Assembly (NCBI GenBank): GCA_900314495.1
Contig: OMVJ01000005.1
Span: 90,726-140,986, forward strand
Length of the DNA stretch: 50,261 nucleotides
Direction of reading: 5' to 3'
Source: an uncultured Olsenella sp.
GTDB lineage: Bacteria; Actinomycetota; Coriobacteriia; Coriobacteriales; Atopobiaceae
Shown here: in pieces, positions 19,562-27,569 of the stretch
Layout of the letters: the number at the start of each line of letters is the position of its first letter
Position numbering within the stretch: the first letter of the stretch is position 1
Made by a program: the position numbers and the translations under genes
The notes under the pieces: generated by a model
Database searches by the model: none
Seen by the model: only the letters and a program-made list of their open reading frames with translations
What the model was told of the DNA's origin: nothing

Positions 19562-19801
19562 CTAAACCTTGTTGCCTTGCCAGAACCTCACGTCGGTGAC
19601 CTTCCCGCACAGACCGCAGCTTAGCGGCTCAAAGAAGCCGCCTCGTTCAAGTTGGTCCGCGGCGTCGGCGCCGGCCTCAAAGCTGGCGGTGGTCTCTTGC
19701 TCGCAATAGGGACACAGGTATGTGCACTCAACAGTACATGAGCCGTCCCTGTGACGGATGACGCGGTACGTCCTTCCGGGCATCTGCTTGTGTCTGGCCA
19801 T
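19562..19801 (-). CDS. small zinc ribbon protein
   Basis: 79 residues from ATG 19801, with AGGGA six bases upstream. Two CxxC pairs (CPYCEQE and CGLCGK, about 35 residues apart) form a probable zinc ribbon; the rest is basic and Thr/Arg rich at the N-terminus. It could bind nucleic acid or be a small regulatory adaptor; nothing in the context decides. A longer upstream extension of the frame overlaps GC-rich noncoding DNA and was not used. Confidence 0.6.
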   Translation of the reverse strand: MARHKQMPGRTYRVIRHRDGSCTVECTYLCPYCEQETTASFEAGADAADQLERGGFFEPLSCGLCGKVTDVRFWQGNKV

Positions 19802-19957
19802 GAGCTGTCCCTTCTCTGCTGGCGGGGCCCGCGGACCTGATTCCCGTTGGAATTTGCCCCTGCGCCGCCCATGCTTCCTGTAACGGTCAGTATGCCAATG
19901 CCACGGGAGCAATTCCCTAGCCACCAGCTAGTGCCTAAGAACGGTCAGCGGCGTAAT

Positions 19958-19986
19958 GTGACAGGGGGACGTTTCCCTTCTGACAC
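19958..19986. repeat. GTGACA-type palindrome, copy A2
   Basis: GTGACAGG...TCTGACAC arms around GGGGACGTTTCCC, in the gap before the lipoprotein gene. Confidence 0.7.
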
Positions 19987-20053
19987 GCCGCGCGCGTCAA
20001 CGTCGCCTAACATTGTCTTTGTCGTCTTGCGCAATAGCGGATGGGAGTGCCCC

Positions 20054-21061
20054 ATGAATGTTCACGGGAAGACGGAAAGCCAAAGAGTCATCACCCTGGT
20101 GTCTGCCGTTGTCCTGGCGCTCATCCTTTTGCCCGCTTGCAAGTCCGGCCAGGCCGGCAAGGAAAATGATGGGTCCACTGCCGATCAGGTCACTGCCGAA
20201 CAGGTGGCGCTTGAAGATGCCCAGGTTACGCTTGCCCCCGATGCCTCCAAGACGCTTGAGCAGGTGGGGGACGGCTACCAGGTTGAGTACGGTACGGGCA
20301 CTCTCGACCTTGCGTCGCTCTTGGTAAGCTCGGACAGCGAAGTCGACCTGACCATCGACGGCACGGTTGACCTCTCCAAGGTCGGCCCTCAGGACGTTAG
20401 CTGTACGCTCTCCAATGCCTCGGGTTCTCGGAGCGAGATCAAGACCTTTGACGTTCGCGACACGCAGAGCCCGGAGGTCAGTATCGGGCAGAGCTCGGTG
20501 GACGTCATGCAGGGCGATGCGTACCAAGCGACTGGGAACGTCACCGTGAGCGATCCCGTGGATGGCGCCATAAGCAACGCGACCGGGGAGCCCAGCTCCA
20601 CGGGTGAGGCGGACGGCAAGAAGACCTATGACAAGGGATGGTACCTGCTCTCATACACTTGCCCCGATGGGTCCAGCGCCCAGGGCATCGATACATCCGT
20701 GACGGGTACCTACCAGGTTAAGGTAGATGCCTGCGACCGCAACGGGAACCGATCGGAAGGCTCCTTCTCGGTTGTCGTGCATGCCGCTCCCGCAGCCGAG
20801 GCTACCGAGACCGCAGAGGCTAGCGCGGCGCAGCCCACGGCAGAGGCTGCCCCAGAACCGGAAGCCACTACCAGCGCCGATGCCGCAACTGCCGCAGAGC
20901 CGGCACGAGACTTCGTTCTGAACACCCACACGATGAAGATTCATCTGCCTGGATGCTCGTCCATTGGCAGGATCAAGGAGTCTAACAGGGCGGATGTGCA
21001 CGACACGCTCTCCAACCTGGAGGCGCAAGGTTACAAGACCTGCAAGAGGTGCCTGGGCTAG
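20054..21061 (+). CDS. secreted lipoprotein with cysteine-rich C-terminal module
   Basis: 335 residues. A lipoprotein signal peptide with hydrophobic core VITLVSAVVLALILLPAC ends in the lipobox LPAC, so it is likely anchored outside the membrane. Two beta-rich stretches resembling immunoglobulin-like surface modules follow (VTLAPDASKTL..., SPEVSIGQSSVDVMQGDAY), then an Ala/Glu/Pro/Thr linker. The last 50 residues (FVLNTHTMKIHLPGCSSI, KTCKRCLG) match a short Cys module often found at the end of secreted nucleases and surface proteins. Start: ATG 20054 with GGGAG upstream. Specific role unknown. Confidence 0.8.
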   Translation: MNVHGKTESQRVITLVSAVVLALILLPACKSGQAGKENDGSTADQVTAEQVALEDAQVTLAPDASKTLEQVGDGYQVEYGTGTLDLASLLVSSDSEVDLTIDGTVDLSKVGPQDVSCTLSNASGSRSEIKTFDVRDTQSPEVSIGQSSVDVMQGDAYQATGNVTVSDPVDGAISNATGEPSSTGEADGKKTYDKGWYLLSYTCPDGSSAQGIDTSVTGTYQVKVDACDRNGNRSEGSFSVVVHAAPAAEATETAEASAAQPTAEAAPEPEATTSADAATAAEPARDFVLNTHTMKIHLPGCSSIGRIKESNRADVHDTLSNLEAQGYKTCKRCLG

Positions 21062-21062
21062 C

Positions 21063-21093
21063 GTGACAAAAGGGGACGTTTCCCTTCTGACAC
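21063..21093. repeat. GTGACA-type palindrome, copy A3
   Basis: GTGACAAAAGGG and CCCTTCTGACAC arms around GACGTTT, two bases after the lipoprotein stop; a likely terminator for that gene. Confidence 0.75.
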
Positions 21094-21098
21094 GCCGT

Positions 21099-21219
21099 TG
21101 CACACGGTATGGTACCCGTGTGCAACATGAGGTGCCTCTCTCCCAAAGAACCGCAGGTACAGGGCTTGTAGCTCGCTTGGGCTTTCAGGTTTTCTTACAC
21201 GACATGCCACCCGTGTGCC
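21099..21219 (+). repeat. 120-base structured repeat, copy 2
   Basis: Same core as copy 1 (CCCAAAGAACCGCAGGTACA). The left stem is TTGCACACGG/CCCGTGTGCAA, and the right part contains ACACG..CGTGT. It directly follows palindrome A3. Confidence 0.75.
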
Positions 21220-21357
21220 GGGCCCGGAGGGGGCGCCGGATGCCTGGCTAGCAATGCCAATGCCTGGGGCTCCGTTGAACACGCCAGTCTTCTGAACTTC
21301 AGGAAGCGCCACGTTGTCCGTATGGAATGTGCGGATGGATGGAAAGGGAGTCCAAGA

Positions 21358-21482
21358 GCGGCGCAAAACCGTCGCACCTTGTCCTCGAAGCTACGTCATA
21401 TGTACCGTTTATGGCTGAATGACTACCGTTCGCACTCGGATGTGCGGTGCAACTACTAGAAGGTGCGACGGTTTTGCGCCGC
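21358..21482. repeat. MITE-like element with 23-base perfect inverted ends
   Basis: GCGGCGCAAAACCGTCGCAC plus CTT at 21358-21380 is exactly complementary to 21460-21482, with 79 bases between and T5 after the right end. No open frame inside. It could be a miniature transposable element or a very long terminator hairpin. The rest of the 21220-21934 gap shows only a 9-base inverted repeat (CCCAAGAAA at 21576, TTTCTTGGG at 21604) and palindrome A4. Confidence 0.65.
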
Positions 21483-21810
21483 TTTTTGCTGACCACCGCT
21501 CTATTGAGCCCGGCAAATGCGCAGGTAAAGACAGGTGCCGCGGGGCTGGGTCTCCGTCCACATGTGGTATGGGCACCCAAGAAAGTGCAGGTCAGGGCAT
21601 ACGTTTCTTGGGCACGATTTCGCACCAGGTTGAAATGCCACCCCTCGCGCCGTTCGATGAACGTTGCGTATGTTGGCCAATGTCCCGCGCTGCATTAGAT
21701 GCGGGCCTTAGAGCGGCTCTGAGGGGTTCGTGTTTTCTAGCCACACGGAAGGCGAGAGGAAAGCTTTGGCCCGTGCGCCAAGAGCATGACAGGGCGTGAT
21801 GGGAGGGATG

Positions 21811-21839
21811 CGTCAGGGCGGACGTTTCTCTTGACACAT
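21811..21839. repeat. GTGACA-type palindrome, copy A4 (degenerate)
   Basis: Keeps GGACGTTTCTCTTGACAC but the left arm (GCGTCAGGGC) is decayed. Confidence 0.4.
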
Positions 21840-21934
21840 AACCCGTGTCCCATGGAATCCTGGACAGAATTGACCCCCGCGCGCGTTGAGATTGTCTGCG
21901 ATTCCGTGGAACACGGGCGTTGCGTCAAGCCACT

Positions 21935-22298
21935 GTTCCGTCTGGCCCACCACCAGCCGGCACACCTTGCCCATGTAGGCAAAGCCGGAACCCAGCTCCA
22001 TCAGGAAGTCCGTGATGCTCTTGAGCAGTGCCTCCTTGAGCTCGCGCTCGCCGTAGCTCTCGCGAATGGCCAGAAAGTCAAACTGGTAAGGGTCGCGCGT
22101 CAGCTCCTGCGCGCAGGCGCTCTGCGGCTCGGGCAGGGTCTGCGAGAAGTTGCTGACTGCCCTGCCGTGCCGCTCGTACAGCTGGCTGTCAATCTGGTTC
22201 ATCAGGACCGCGCGCGACCAGCCGTGCGCCACCGTCTCCCGCACATATAAGCTAGCCTTTTGGGGCTCTCTCAAACACCTATCGATAACGAGGCGCAT
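21935..22298 (-). pseudogene. middle fragment of a YhcG/DUF1016-family nuclease
   Basis: The minus-strand frame reads SLYVRETVAHGWSRAVLMNQ, LYERHGRAVSNFSQTLPEPQ, DPYQFDFLAIRES and LMELGSGFAYMGKVCRLVV. These match the central part of YhcG-type proteins up to just before the IDLLFYH nuclease motif. Both the N-terminal domain and the PD-(D/E)xK catalytic part are missing, and palindromes flank it on both sides. It covers exactly the portion lacking in the other YhcG remnant at 6709-7300. Confidence 0.7.
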
Positions 22299-22306
22299 GG
22301 ATTCCC

Positions 22307-22337
22307 GTGACAAAGGGGGACGTTTCCCTTTTGTCAC
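22307..22337. repeat. GTGACA-type palindrome, copy A5
   Basis: GTGACAAAGGG and CCCTTTTGTCAC arms around GGACGTTT. It lies just after the DUF5131 stop codon on the minus strand, so it can serve as its terminator. Confidence 0.75.
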
Positions 22338-22340
22338 GGC

Positions 22341-23261
22341 TCACCCCAGCTCCGCCAGCCCCTGCTCGAACTCCCGCACCAGCTGCTCCGCCGCGCCGCC
22401 GCAGTTTCCGCAGCCGTTGCAGATCATGCGGCCGCCGCACTCCTGGCACCGGTCGCAGCGATAGCGCGGCACGTACAGGTCCTCGGGCGGCACGGGGATG
22501 CCGATGGGGTAGCGCAGGTCCCACTCGATGGGCCGCCCCTCGTGCCGCAGGCCGCTCCGCCATGCCTGCCGGCGTTGCTCCTGCTTGTCAGAGAAGTGAT
22601 AGGTGCGCCCGTCCTTCACGAAGGCGTTGCCCGTCTCCAAGAAGGCAAAGCGCACGTTTGCCGCAACGCACTCCTCGTACAGACCCCGGACCCACTCGTA
22701 GCGGCAGGGCCGCGATCCGTCGTAGTTCTCGCCACCGCAGGCTACCTGCTCAATCTGGCCAGTGCCAAGCCAACGCTGCAGGCTCACCGGCCCCACAAAG
22801 GGCGCGCACATGACGCCCTTGTGCCTGGCGGGTATGCCCAGCAAAATGGGCAGGCGCTCGTCGGCGCGGCGCTGGTTCTCGGCCGTCACGTTGAGCATTA
22901 CGTTGGGCCAGCCGTCGCCCCAGTCGGGCGGCAGGCACCGCGCTATGCGCCCGGCGCGCTTGGTGAGCAGGAAGAACTTGACGTCCGGCCGCTGGCGCAT
23001 GATGTCCCAGGCCTCCGGCCGCCAGGCGTCCGCCTCCTCCAGGAAGAAGTCGCTGGTCATGCACACGCGGATGAGTTCGCCGGCCTGGATGCGGAAGCCA
23101 CCGTCGCGCTTGCGCTGCAGCGGGTAGTCGAAGCCGGCCTTGGTGCGGTAGATGCGGCTGCCGTCGCCTCCGCGCTGGCCGTCCTGGTAGTACACGTAGC
23201 AGTGCGCGCAGCCTTCGCTGATCTTGCGGCAGCCGTGCCAGGGGTTCCAGATGTCGTGCAT
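22341..23261 (-). CDS. DUF5131 (phage Gp37/Gp68-like) family protein
   Basis: 306 residues from ATG 23261, with a purine-rich site (GGAAAGG) upstream. The family signature WNPWHGCRKISEGCAHCYVYYQ is present at the start, with cysteines spaced C-x6-C-x2-C as in radical-SAM-like cluster binders. VCMTSDFFLEEADAWR, KFFLLTKRAGRIARCLPPDW and CGGENYDGSRPC are further conserved blocks. The C-terminus ends in a Cys-rich knuckle (CDRCQECGGRMICNGCGNC). Proteins of this group are found in phages and accessory loci; the reaction is not established. Confidence 0.85.
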   Translation of the reverse strand: MHDIWNPWHGCRKISEGCAHCYVYYQDGQRGGDGSRIYRTKAGFDYPLQRKRDGGFRIQAGELIRVCMTSDFFLEEADAWRPEAWDIMRQRPDVKFFLLTKRAGRIARCLPPDWGDGWPNVMLNVTAENQRRADERLPILLGIPARHKGVMCAPFVGPVSLQRWLGTGQIEQVACGGENYDGSRPCRYEWVRGLYEECVAANVRFAFLETGNAFVKDGRTYHFSDKQEQRRQAWRSGLRHEGRPIEWDLRYPIGIPVPPEDLYVPRYRCDRCQECGGRMICNGCGNCGGAAEQLVREFEQGLAELG

Positions 23262-23280
23262 GGGGTGGCCTTTCCGTGAC

Positions 23281-23322
23281 GTGACAAAAGGGTGACAAAA
23301 GGGGACGTTTCCCTTTTGACAC
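23281..23322. repeat. GTGACA-type palindrome, copy A6 (double left arm)
   Basis: GTGACAAAAGG occurs twice in tandem before GGACGTTTCCCTTTTGACAC, as if the left arm were duplicated. Confidence 0.7.
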
Positions 23323-23338
23323 ACGCGCCGAGCGCGCG

Positions 23339-23803
23339 TTACCCCTTCCGCTGGCAGCGCGTGCAGTAGCAGCTGCCCCGCCCGCCGATAATCACGCGCT
23401 TGATGATGGTACCGCACCGGCGGCAGGGCTCGCCTTGCCTGCCATAAACGCCCAGGTCAGGGATGTTGCGGTACTCCCGCCCGGCGCCGGTTAGGTAGTC
23501 CTCCGGCGTCATGCGGTCCGTGCTAATGCCCCATTGGATGACGGTGCGGGTCGCCGCGGCGATCTTGTTCCACGCGCGGGTGGAGAGGCCGGAGCAGGTG
23601 CGGTCCGGCCGCACGCGCGCCTCCCACAGAATCTCGTCTGCGTAGATGTTGCCGATGCCTGCCACCACGGTCTGGTCCAGCAGGGCCTCCTTGACGGGCT
23701 TGCTGCGCCGGCCCAGGCGTTCCCGCAGGTAGGAGCCCGCGAGCTCGGGCGAGAGTGGCTCCAGTATGGTGCGGATGGTCTCGACCTCGGGCACTTCCGG
23801 CAT
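23339..23803 (-). pseudogene. mutM: formamidopyrimidine-DNA glycosylase with large internal deletion
   Basis: 154 codons, while MutM/Fpg proteins are about 270-280. The first 17 residues are normal (MPEVPEVETIRTILEPL), including the catalytic Pro2 and Glu3. Then the frame continues directly in the second domain: SPELAGSYLRERLGRRSKPV, the helix-two-turn-helix GIGNIYADE, and the zinc finger CRRCGTIIKRV...CTRC. The beta-sandwich with the catalytic lysine is absent. The junction falls at EPL, a tripeptide that occurs at both places in intact relatives, pointing to deletion through short homology. RBS (AGGAGG) and frame are intact. Repair activity is very unlikely. Confidence 0.75.
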
Positions 23804-23819
23804 GGTGGCCTCCTTGGGC

Positions 23820-23848
23820 GTGACAGGGGGACGTTTCTCTTTTGGCAC
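23820..23848. repeat. GTGACA-type palindrome, copy A7
   Basis: GTGACAGGGGGACGTTTCTC followed by TTTTGGCAC; upstream of mutM and facing copy A8 in inverted orientation. Confidence 0.65.
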
Positions 23849-23852
23849 ATCT

Positions 23853-23910
23853 TTGCACACGGCACGGCACCCGTGCATCGGGCGGACCCCGGCATGCCAC
23901 CCGCGTGTCA
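23853..23910 (+). repeat. core-deleted derivative of the 120-base structured repeat
   Basis: GCACACGGCACGGCACCCGTGC resembles the left stem and GGCATGCCACCCGCGTGTC resembles the right end of the other copies, but the central CCCAAAGAACCG block is missing. It lies between inverted palindromes A7 and A8. Confidence 0.5.
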
Positions 23911-23934
23911 AAAGAGAAACGTCCCCTATTGTCA
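23905..23934. repeat. GTGACA-type palindrome, copy A8 (inverted)
   Basis: GTGTCAAAAGAGAAACGTCC and CCTATTGTCA: the family sequence in reverse orientation relative to A7, 55 bases before the next gene. Confidence 0.65.
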
Positions 23935-23989
23935 TATAAACTGGTACGAACCGTAGCCCCCGCCCAGCAACCCACCATGAGGAGCCAAC

Positions 23990-26011
23990 ATGCTTCTTTC
24001 CTTGGACCAGCAGAACCGCTTCACAGATGCGTCGGATTCCTTCTTCGCCTACGTGGCCATGCGTCGCGGTCGCTTCGCAGAGCTGGCCTCCCACCCGGAG
24101 GACGGGCCAGACGGTCAGGTCATGGCGGACCTTGGCGAGTGGGTGTGGGACGGCCACACGGACGTGATTGACGACTTCGTGAGCGAGAACCCCACCCAGC
24201 TCTCCGCAGACCTGCTTGCCCAGGTGACCCGCTGGAAGTCTGGCCTGCTGGGCAGCTTTCTGCTCATCCAAGCGGGCGGGAAGAGCTTCCTGCTGGCCTA
24301 CGACTACGCCTTCGAGCTGACGGGCATCTCCAAGGAGCCCAGCCGCATGGTGCGCAACCTGCCGGCCTACGTGAACTGCGTGATCGTGCCCTTTGAGGAC
24401 CGCGTGGTCTACCTGCGCTCCATGATGGAGTACCCCGTGAGCGTGGGCGAGAACATGCGCAAGATGGTCTCGGACGACCTGGCGCGCATCCGCAAGGAGG
24501 GGAGACTCATCCAGACGGCCGACCAGCTGGTTGCAGCCCAGCCAGCTATTCTTGAGGCCAAGACCCGGCGCAATGCCACGGCAAAGTCGGACGCGGACTT
24601 CCAGCTGCACGGCCCCAGTCAGGCATACCTGGACGGCTTGGAGGGCATGCCCAAAGGCCAGCACCGCGGCAAGATGGCCGGCCTTTCTTGGGAGGAGCGC
24701 AAGAAGGCAACCCAGGACCAGATTCGCCAGCGGGTTCTGGCCAGGGCGATGCCAACCCTCGCGAAGACTCATGCCTTCAAGGGCCCCGAGGTTTGCAGCC
24801 TTTCGGGGCTTCTGGCCAAGCGAACCAAGGACCAGCTGCAGGAGCTGGCCTTCGTGCTGGACATGTCGGGGGTCAGCAAGCTCCGCAAGCAGGAGCTGGT
24901 GGACGCCGTGGCCGAGGAGCTTGACGTGCAGCTGCCCATCTATCTGGAGACCCAGACCGATGACATGGATGTTGCGACGCTCAAGGCCATTCGCGCGGCC
25001 CTGCAGGCGGGAGGCCGCGCGGTGGTGGACCCGGAGTACGCTGCCTTCGCGATGGTCATGTCCCACCCAGAGGACATCATCGTCAACTACTTTGTAGAGG
25101 GCAGCGATGTCGTGGCGGTGCTGCCGGACGAGTTGTTGGACGAGCTGAGGCAACTCGACTGGGACGAGCTGATTGCGGACGCGGAGGAGAACCTCGGCCA
25201 GCAGCGTGACCAGGCGGCGGAGCACTACGAGATGGATGCGGCCTCATACGCGGAGAAGCTCGTGTGGATTCGGGGGATCGTGCCGCTGCGGACCGCGGCG
25301 CATGAGTACCGCGCGTACATGGCAGCCAGGGGCGCTGCGGCGTCGGCCGGCGAATCCGAGCGGGCAATTGCGGACGAGCTGCTGAGCACGTGGAATGAGG
25401 CGCCGCTGGACTACGACTTTGAGTACATCGGTACCGCGCAGGACGAGTGCCTGGTGGCGCGGGAGCTCGCGGACCTCAACTGGTGGGAGATGACGGGCAC
25501 GGAGCCGTCGGATGCCACGGGCTATGCACCTGGCTACCCCGGGACCAGCTTCGGTGACACGCTTCGGGACATGCTGACCAAGCACAAGCACTTCTCGCCG
25601 CGGCCGGTGCCGGAGGAGCTCTTGGAGGTGGGCCACTACCTGGATTGGGCCATTGAGCAGCCGGCCATGAGGAGGCTGGTGCGCTACGTTGACGCTCATG
25701 TGCCTGACGGGGAGGACGACTACGACTACGCGGAGAACGTGCTGGATCTGGCGTGTGGTGTGTCGCACGGTCTGGTCGACTTCACGCGGCTCATGCAGTT
25801 GCTGGGCGATCACCAGGTCTTCGTGGACGAGGACGGGATGCGCGCGGTGGCCTGGCTGCTGCAGCAGGTGATGAACACCATGCCCTGTTGGGAGGACAAC
25901 GGCTGGTCGCCCGAGGAGGCACACCGCATGGAGCGGATGCGGGTCTACGAGGGTGGTCGGCGCGAGAAGAAGCCGCGCCCGCGCAAGAAGGGCAAGGGCC
26001 GCCGCCACTAG
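23990..26011 (+). CDS. large protein with SAP/Rho_N-like segment and basic tail, function unknown
   Basis: 673 residues from ATG 23990, behind TGAGGAG. Only one piece is recognisable: LAKRTKDQLQELAFVLDMSG followed by VSKLRKQELVDAVAEEL near residues 275-310, which has the helix-extended-helix pattern of SAP or Rho N-terminal domains and suggests nucleic-acid contact. The last 15 residues are strongly basic (KKPRPRKKGKGRRH), which fits that idea. The remainder is acidic and alpha-helical with no membrane segment. Repeats flank the gene on both sides, and it is the only full-length large gene in the 19-26 kb zone. Confidence 0.8.
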   Translation: MLLSLDQQNRFTDASDSFFAYVAMRRGRFAELASHPEDGPDGQVMADLGEWVWDGHTDVIDDFVSENPTQLSADLLAQVTRWKSGLLGSFLLIQAGGKSFLLAYDYAFELTGISKEPSRMVRNLPAYVNCVIVPFEDRVVYLRSMMEYPVSVGENMRKMVSDDLARIRKEGRLIQTADQLVAAQPAILEAKTRRNATAKSDADFQLHGPSQAYLDGLEGMPKGQHRGKMAGLSWEERKKATQDQIRQRVLARAMPTLAKTHAFKGPEVCSLSGLLAKRTKDQLQELAFVLDMSGVSKLRKQELVDAVAEELDVQLPIYLETQTDDMDVATLKAIRAALQAGGRAVVDPEYAAFAMVMSHPEDIIVNYFVEGSDVVAVLPDELLDELRQLDWDELIADAEENLGQQRDQAAEHYEMDAASYAEKLVWIRGIVPLRTAAHEYRAYMAARGAAASAGESERAIADELLSTWNEAPLDYDFEYIGTAQDECLVARELADLNWWEMTGTEPSDATGYAPGYPGTSFGDTLRDMLTKHKHFSPRPVPEELLEVGHYLDWAIEQPAMRRLVRYVDAHVPDGEDDYDYAENVLDLACGVSHGLVDFTRLMQLLGDHQVFVDEDGMRAVAWLLQQVMNTMPCWEDNGWSPEEAHRMERMRVYEGGRREKKPRPRKKGKGRRH

Positions 26012-26032
26012 CGTGCCAAAGTGGGAGACAAA

Positions 26033-26063
26033 GTGACAAAAGGGGACGTTTCCCTTTTGTCAC
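26033..26063. repeat. GTGACA-type palindrome, copy A9
   Basis: Perfect GTGACAAAAGGG/CCCTTTTGTCAC arms, 21 bases after the preceding stop codon. Left border of a 221-base composite with the structured repeat and inverted copy A10. Confidence 0.8.
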
Positions 26064-26074
26064 ACGGCAGCGCA

Positions 26075-26193
26075 GCGCACGGTAGCCCACCCGTGCGCAA
26101 CTTCTTGAGCTTCTCTCCCAAAGAACCGCAGGTACAAGGCTTGCGGCTCGCTCGGGCTTTCAGGTTGTCTTACACGGTAAGGCACCCGTGTGC
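26075..26193 (+). repeat. 120-base structured repeat, copy 3
   Basis: Contains CCCAAAGAACCGCAGGTACA and the GCGCACGG..CCGTGCGC stem; enclosed by palindromes A9 and A10 in opposite orientation. Confidence 0.75.
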
Positions 26194-26222
26194 AGCGGGT
26201 CCCAGAAGCCGCGCCGGTTTCC

Positions 26223-26253
26223 GTGACAGAAGGGAAACGTCCCCTTTTGACAC
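26223..26253. repeat. GTGACA-type palindrome, copy A10 (inverted)
   Basis: GTGACAGAAGGG and CCCCTTTTGACAC around AAACGTC, about 55 bases before the MerR gene start. Confidence 0.75.
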
Positions 26254-26309
26254 AACTGTATACTTGCAACACAGCGCGCCTTCCGGTGCGCGCGGCGCGG
26301 GAGGGGCGC

Positions 26310-27176
26310 ATGGGCACGTACAAAGGCACGCACGTGAGCACGCGGGACGAGGACCTGGTCAAGATTTCGGACATGGCGGCCATGGTGGGCGTGTCCCGCC
26401 AGACGCTCATCCTGTACGACAAGAACGGCCTGCTCCACCCGGCCCTGGTCAGCGACGCCGGCTATCGCTACTACAGCCTGGACCAGCTGCCCTACCTGCG
26501 GCTCATTTGCCTGCTCAAGTCCATGGGCGTCTCGCTGGCGGAGATTCGCGACTTCCTGCAGAACCACCGCGACGCGCAGACCGTCTCGGCAATGCTGGGG
26601 GAACGGTCGGTCGCCATTCGGCGGGAGATCGCGCGTCTGCAGCTACAGGCGGAGGAGATTGACCAGCTGAGCGAGCTCTTCAGCCACGTGGAGGCAAACC
26701 AGCTTGCATGCGACTTGCCACAAGTGCGCTGGTTCGACGCGCGCAAGGCCATCTACGTGCCATTTCCCACCAGCCAAATGACCAAGCAGCGGCTGCATAC
26801 CACCCTCATGACCGCGTGGGGGCAGCTCTTGGACGCGGGCATGATTCCCTCGCGCGGATTCGGCTCCATTGTGCGCGCGGCCGCCATCAATACGAGCGAG
26901 CCGCTGGCTGGTGCGGGCTCCATCGTCATTCTGCCGCATGACCGTGACGTGCCGGGCGCCACGGTTATAGACCTGCCGGCCGGCATCTACGCCTGCATGT
27001 ACCACTATGCCATGCCCTATGACCTGGAGGCCGACCGCCGCCTGCTGGCCTGGATGGGGGAGCGCGGCCTGCAGCCGGAGGGCGACGTCATTGACCGCTG
27101 CCTGCTGGATTCCGTCTTCCACACGCCGGAGCACGCGGCAGACTTCAGTTGCGTGGAGATACGCGTGCGTGCGTAG
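26310..27176 (+). CDS. MerR-family regulator with GyrI-like effector domain
   Basis: 288 residues from ATG 26310, with GGGAGGGG upstream. The N-terminal MerR winged helix reads VKISDMAAMVGVSRQTLILY and then YYSLDQLPYLRLICLLKSMG, followed by a coiled-coil dimer helix (IRREIARLQLQAEEIDQLSE). The C-terminal 150 residues resemble the GyrI-like/BmrR ligand-binding fold that accommodates small hydrophobic molecules. It lies directly upstream, on the same strand, of the ubiD-carrier-ubiX cluster and of a group of operator-like motifs. Control of that cluster by an aromatic acid is the natural inference. Confidence 0.88.
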   Translation: MGTYKGTHVSTRDEDLVKISDMAAMVGVSRQTLILYDKNGLLHPALVSDAGYRYYSLDQLPYLRLICLLKSMGVSLAEIRDFLQNHRDAQTVSAMLGERSVAIRREIARLQLQAEEIDQLSELFSHVEANQLACDLPQVRWFDARKAIYVPFPTSQMTKQRLHTTLMTAWGQLLDAGMIPSRGFGSIVRAAAINTSEPLAGAGSIVILPHDRDVPGATVIDLPAGIYACMYHYAMPYDLEADRRLLAWMGERGLQPEGDVIDRCLLDSVFHTPEHAADFSCVEIRVRA

Positions 27177-27219
27177 GATCGGCGCTGGCCGCGGGTGGGC
27201 CTCCCGCCGCGGCACCGCA

Positions 27220-27362
27220 CGCGTGTTATCCCGCGCGTGTTGTTGAGCGACAATAACATACGCGTGACCAAGTGCACATGCTATCGTCCCAGTTGGCGAG
27301 CGAGCGGCACCGCCACGCGCGTGTTATTCGCTGCCAGCAACACGCGCGCCAGCGACACGCGC
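27220..27362. promoter_or_regulatory. cluster of CGCGTGTTATT-type operator motifs
   Basis: Five related sites lie between the MerR gene and ubiD: CGCGTGTTAT (27220), CGCGTGTTGTT (27234), the inverted ATAACATACGCG (27253), CGCGTGTTATT (27318) and the inverted AGCAACACGCG (27336). The first three form one palindromic group and the last two another, about 95 bases apart. The rest of the 27177-27569 gap shows no gene. Binding of the neighbouring MerR protein is inferred. Confidence 0.55.
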
Positions 27363-27569
27363 GGGAGGTCGGCCGCGAGCCACGCCCGCCGCCGCACGCC
27401 CCGCCGCACCGCCAGCAAATTTCCCGAACTTCCCCCTTGACCCGATACCAACAACACAATTGCAACATTTCTCCTGACGAGCAGGCGGGGAGAGGCCCCG
27501 CCCTTACGCCCCAGCATCCCGCACGTGGCTGGGGCGCCCCGCGCCCGGGGCACATGGAGGAGGAAAGCA

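Noticed and set aside
23339-25225. A 628-codon minus-strand frame as one large MutM fusion
   Set aside because: Only the last 154 codons resemble MutM and have an RBS and start; the front is antisense to the gene at 23990-26011.
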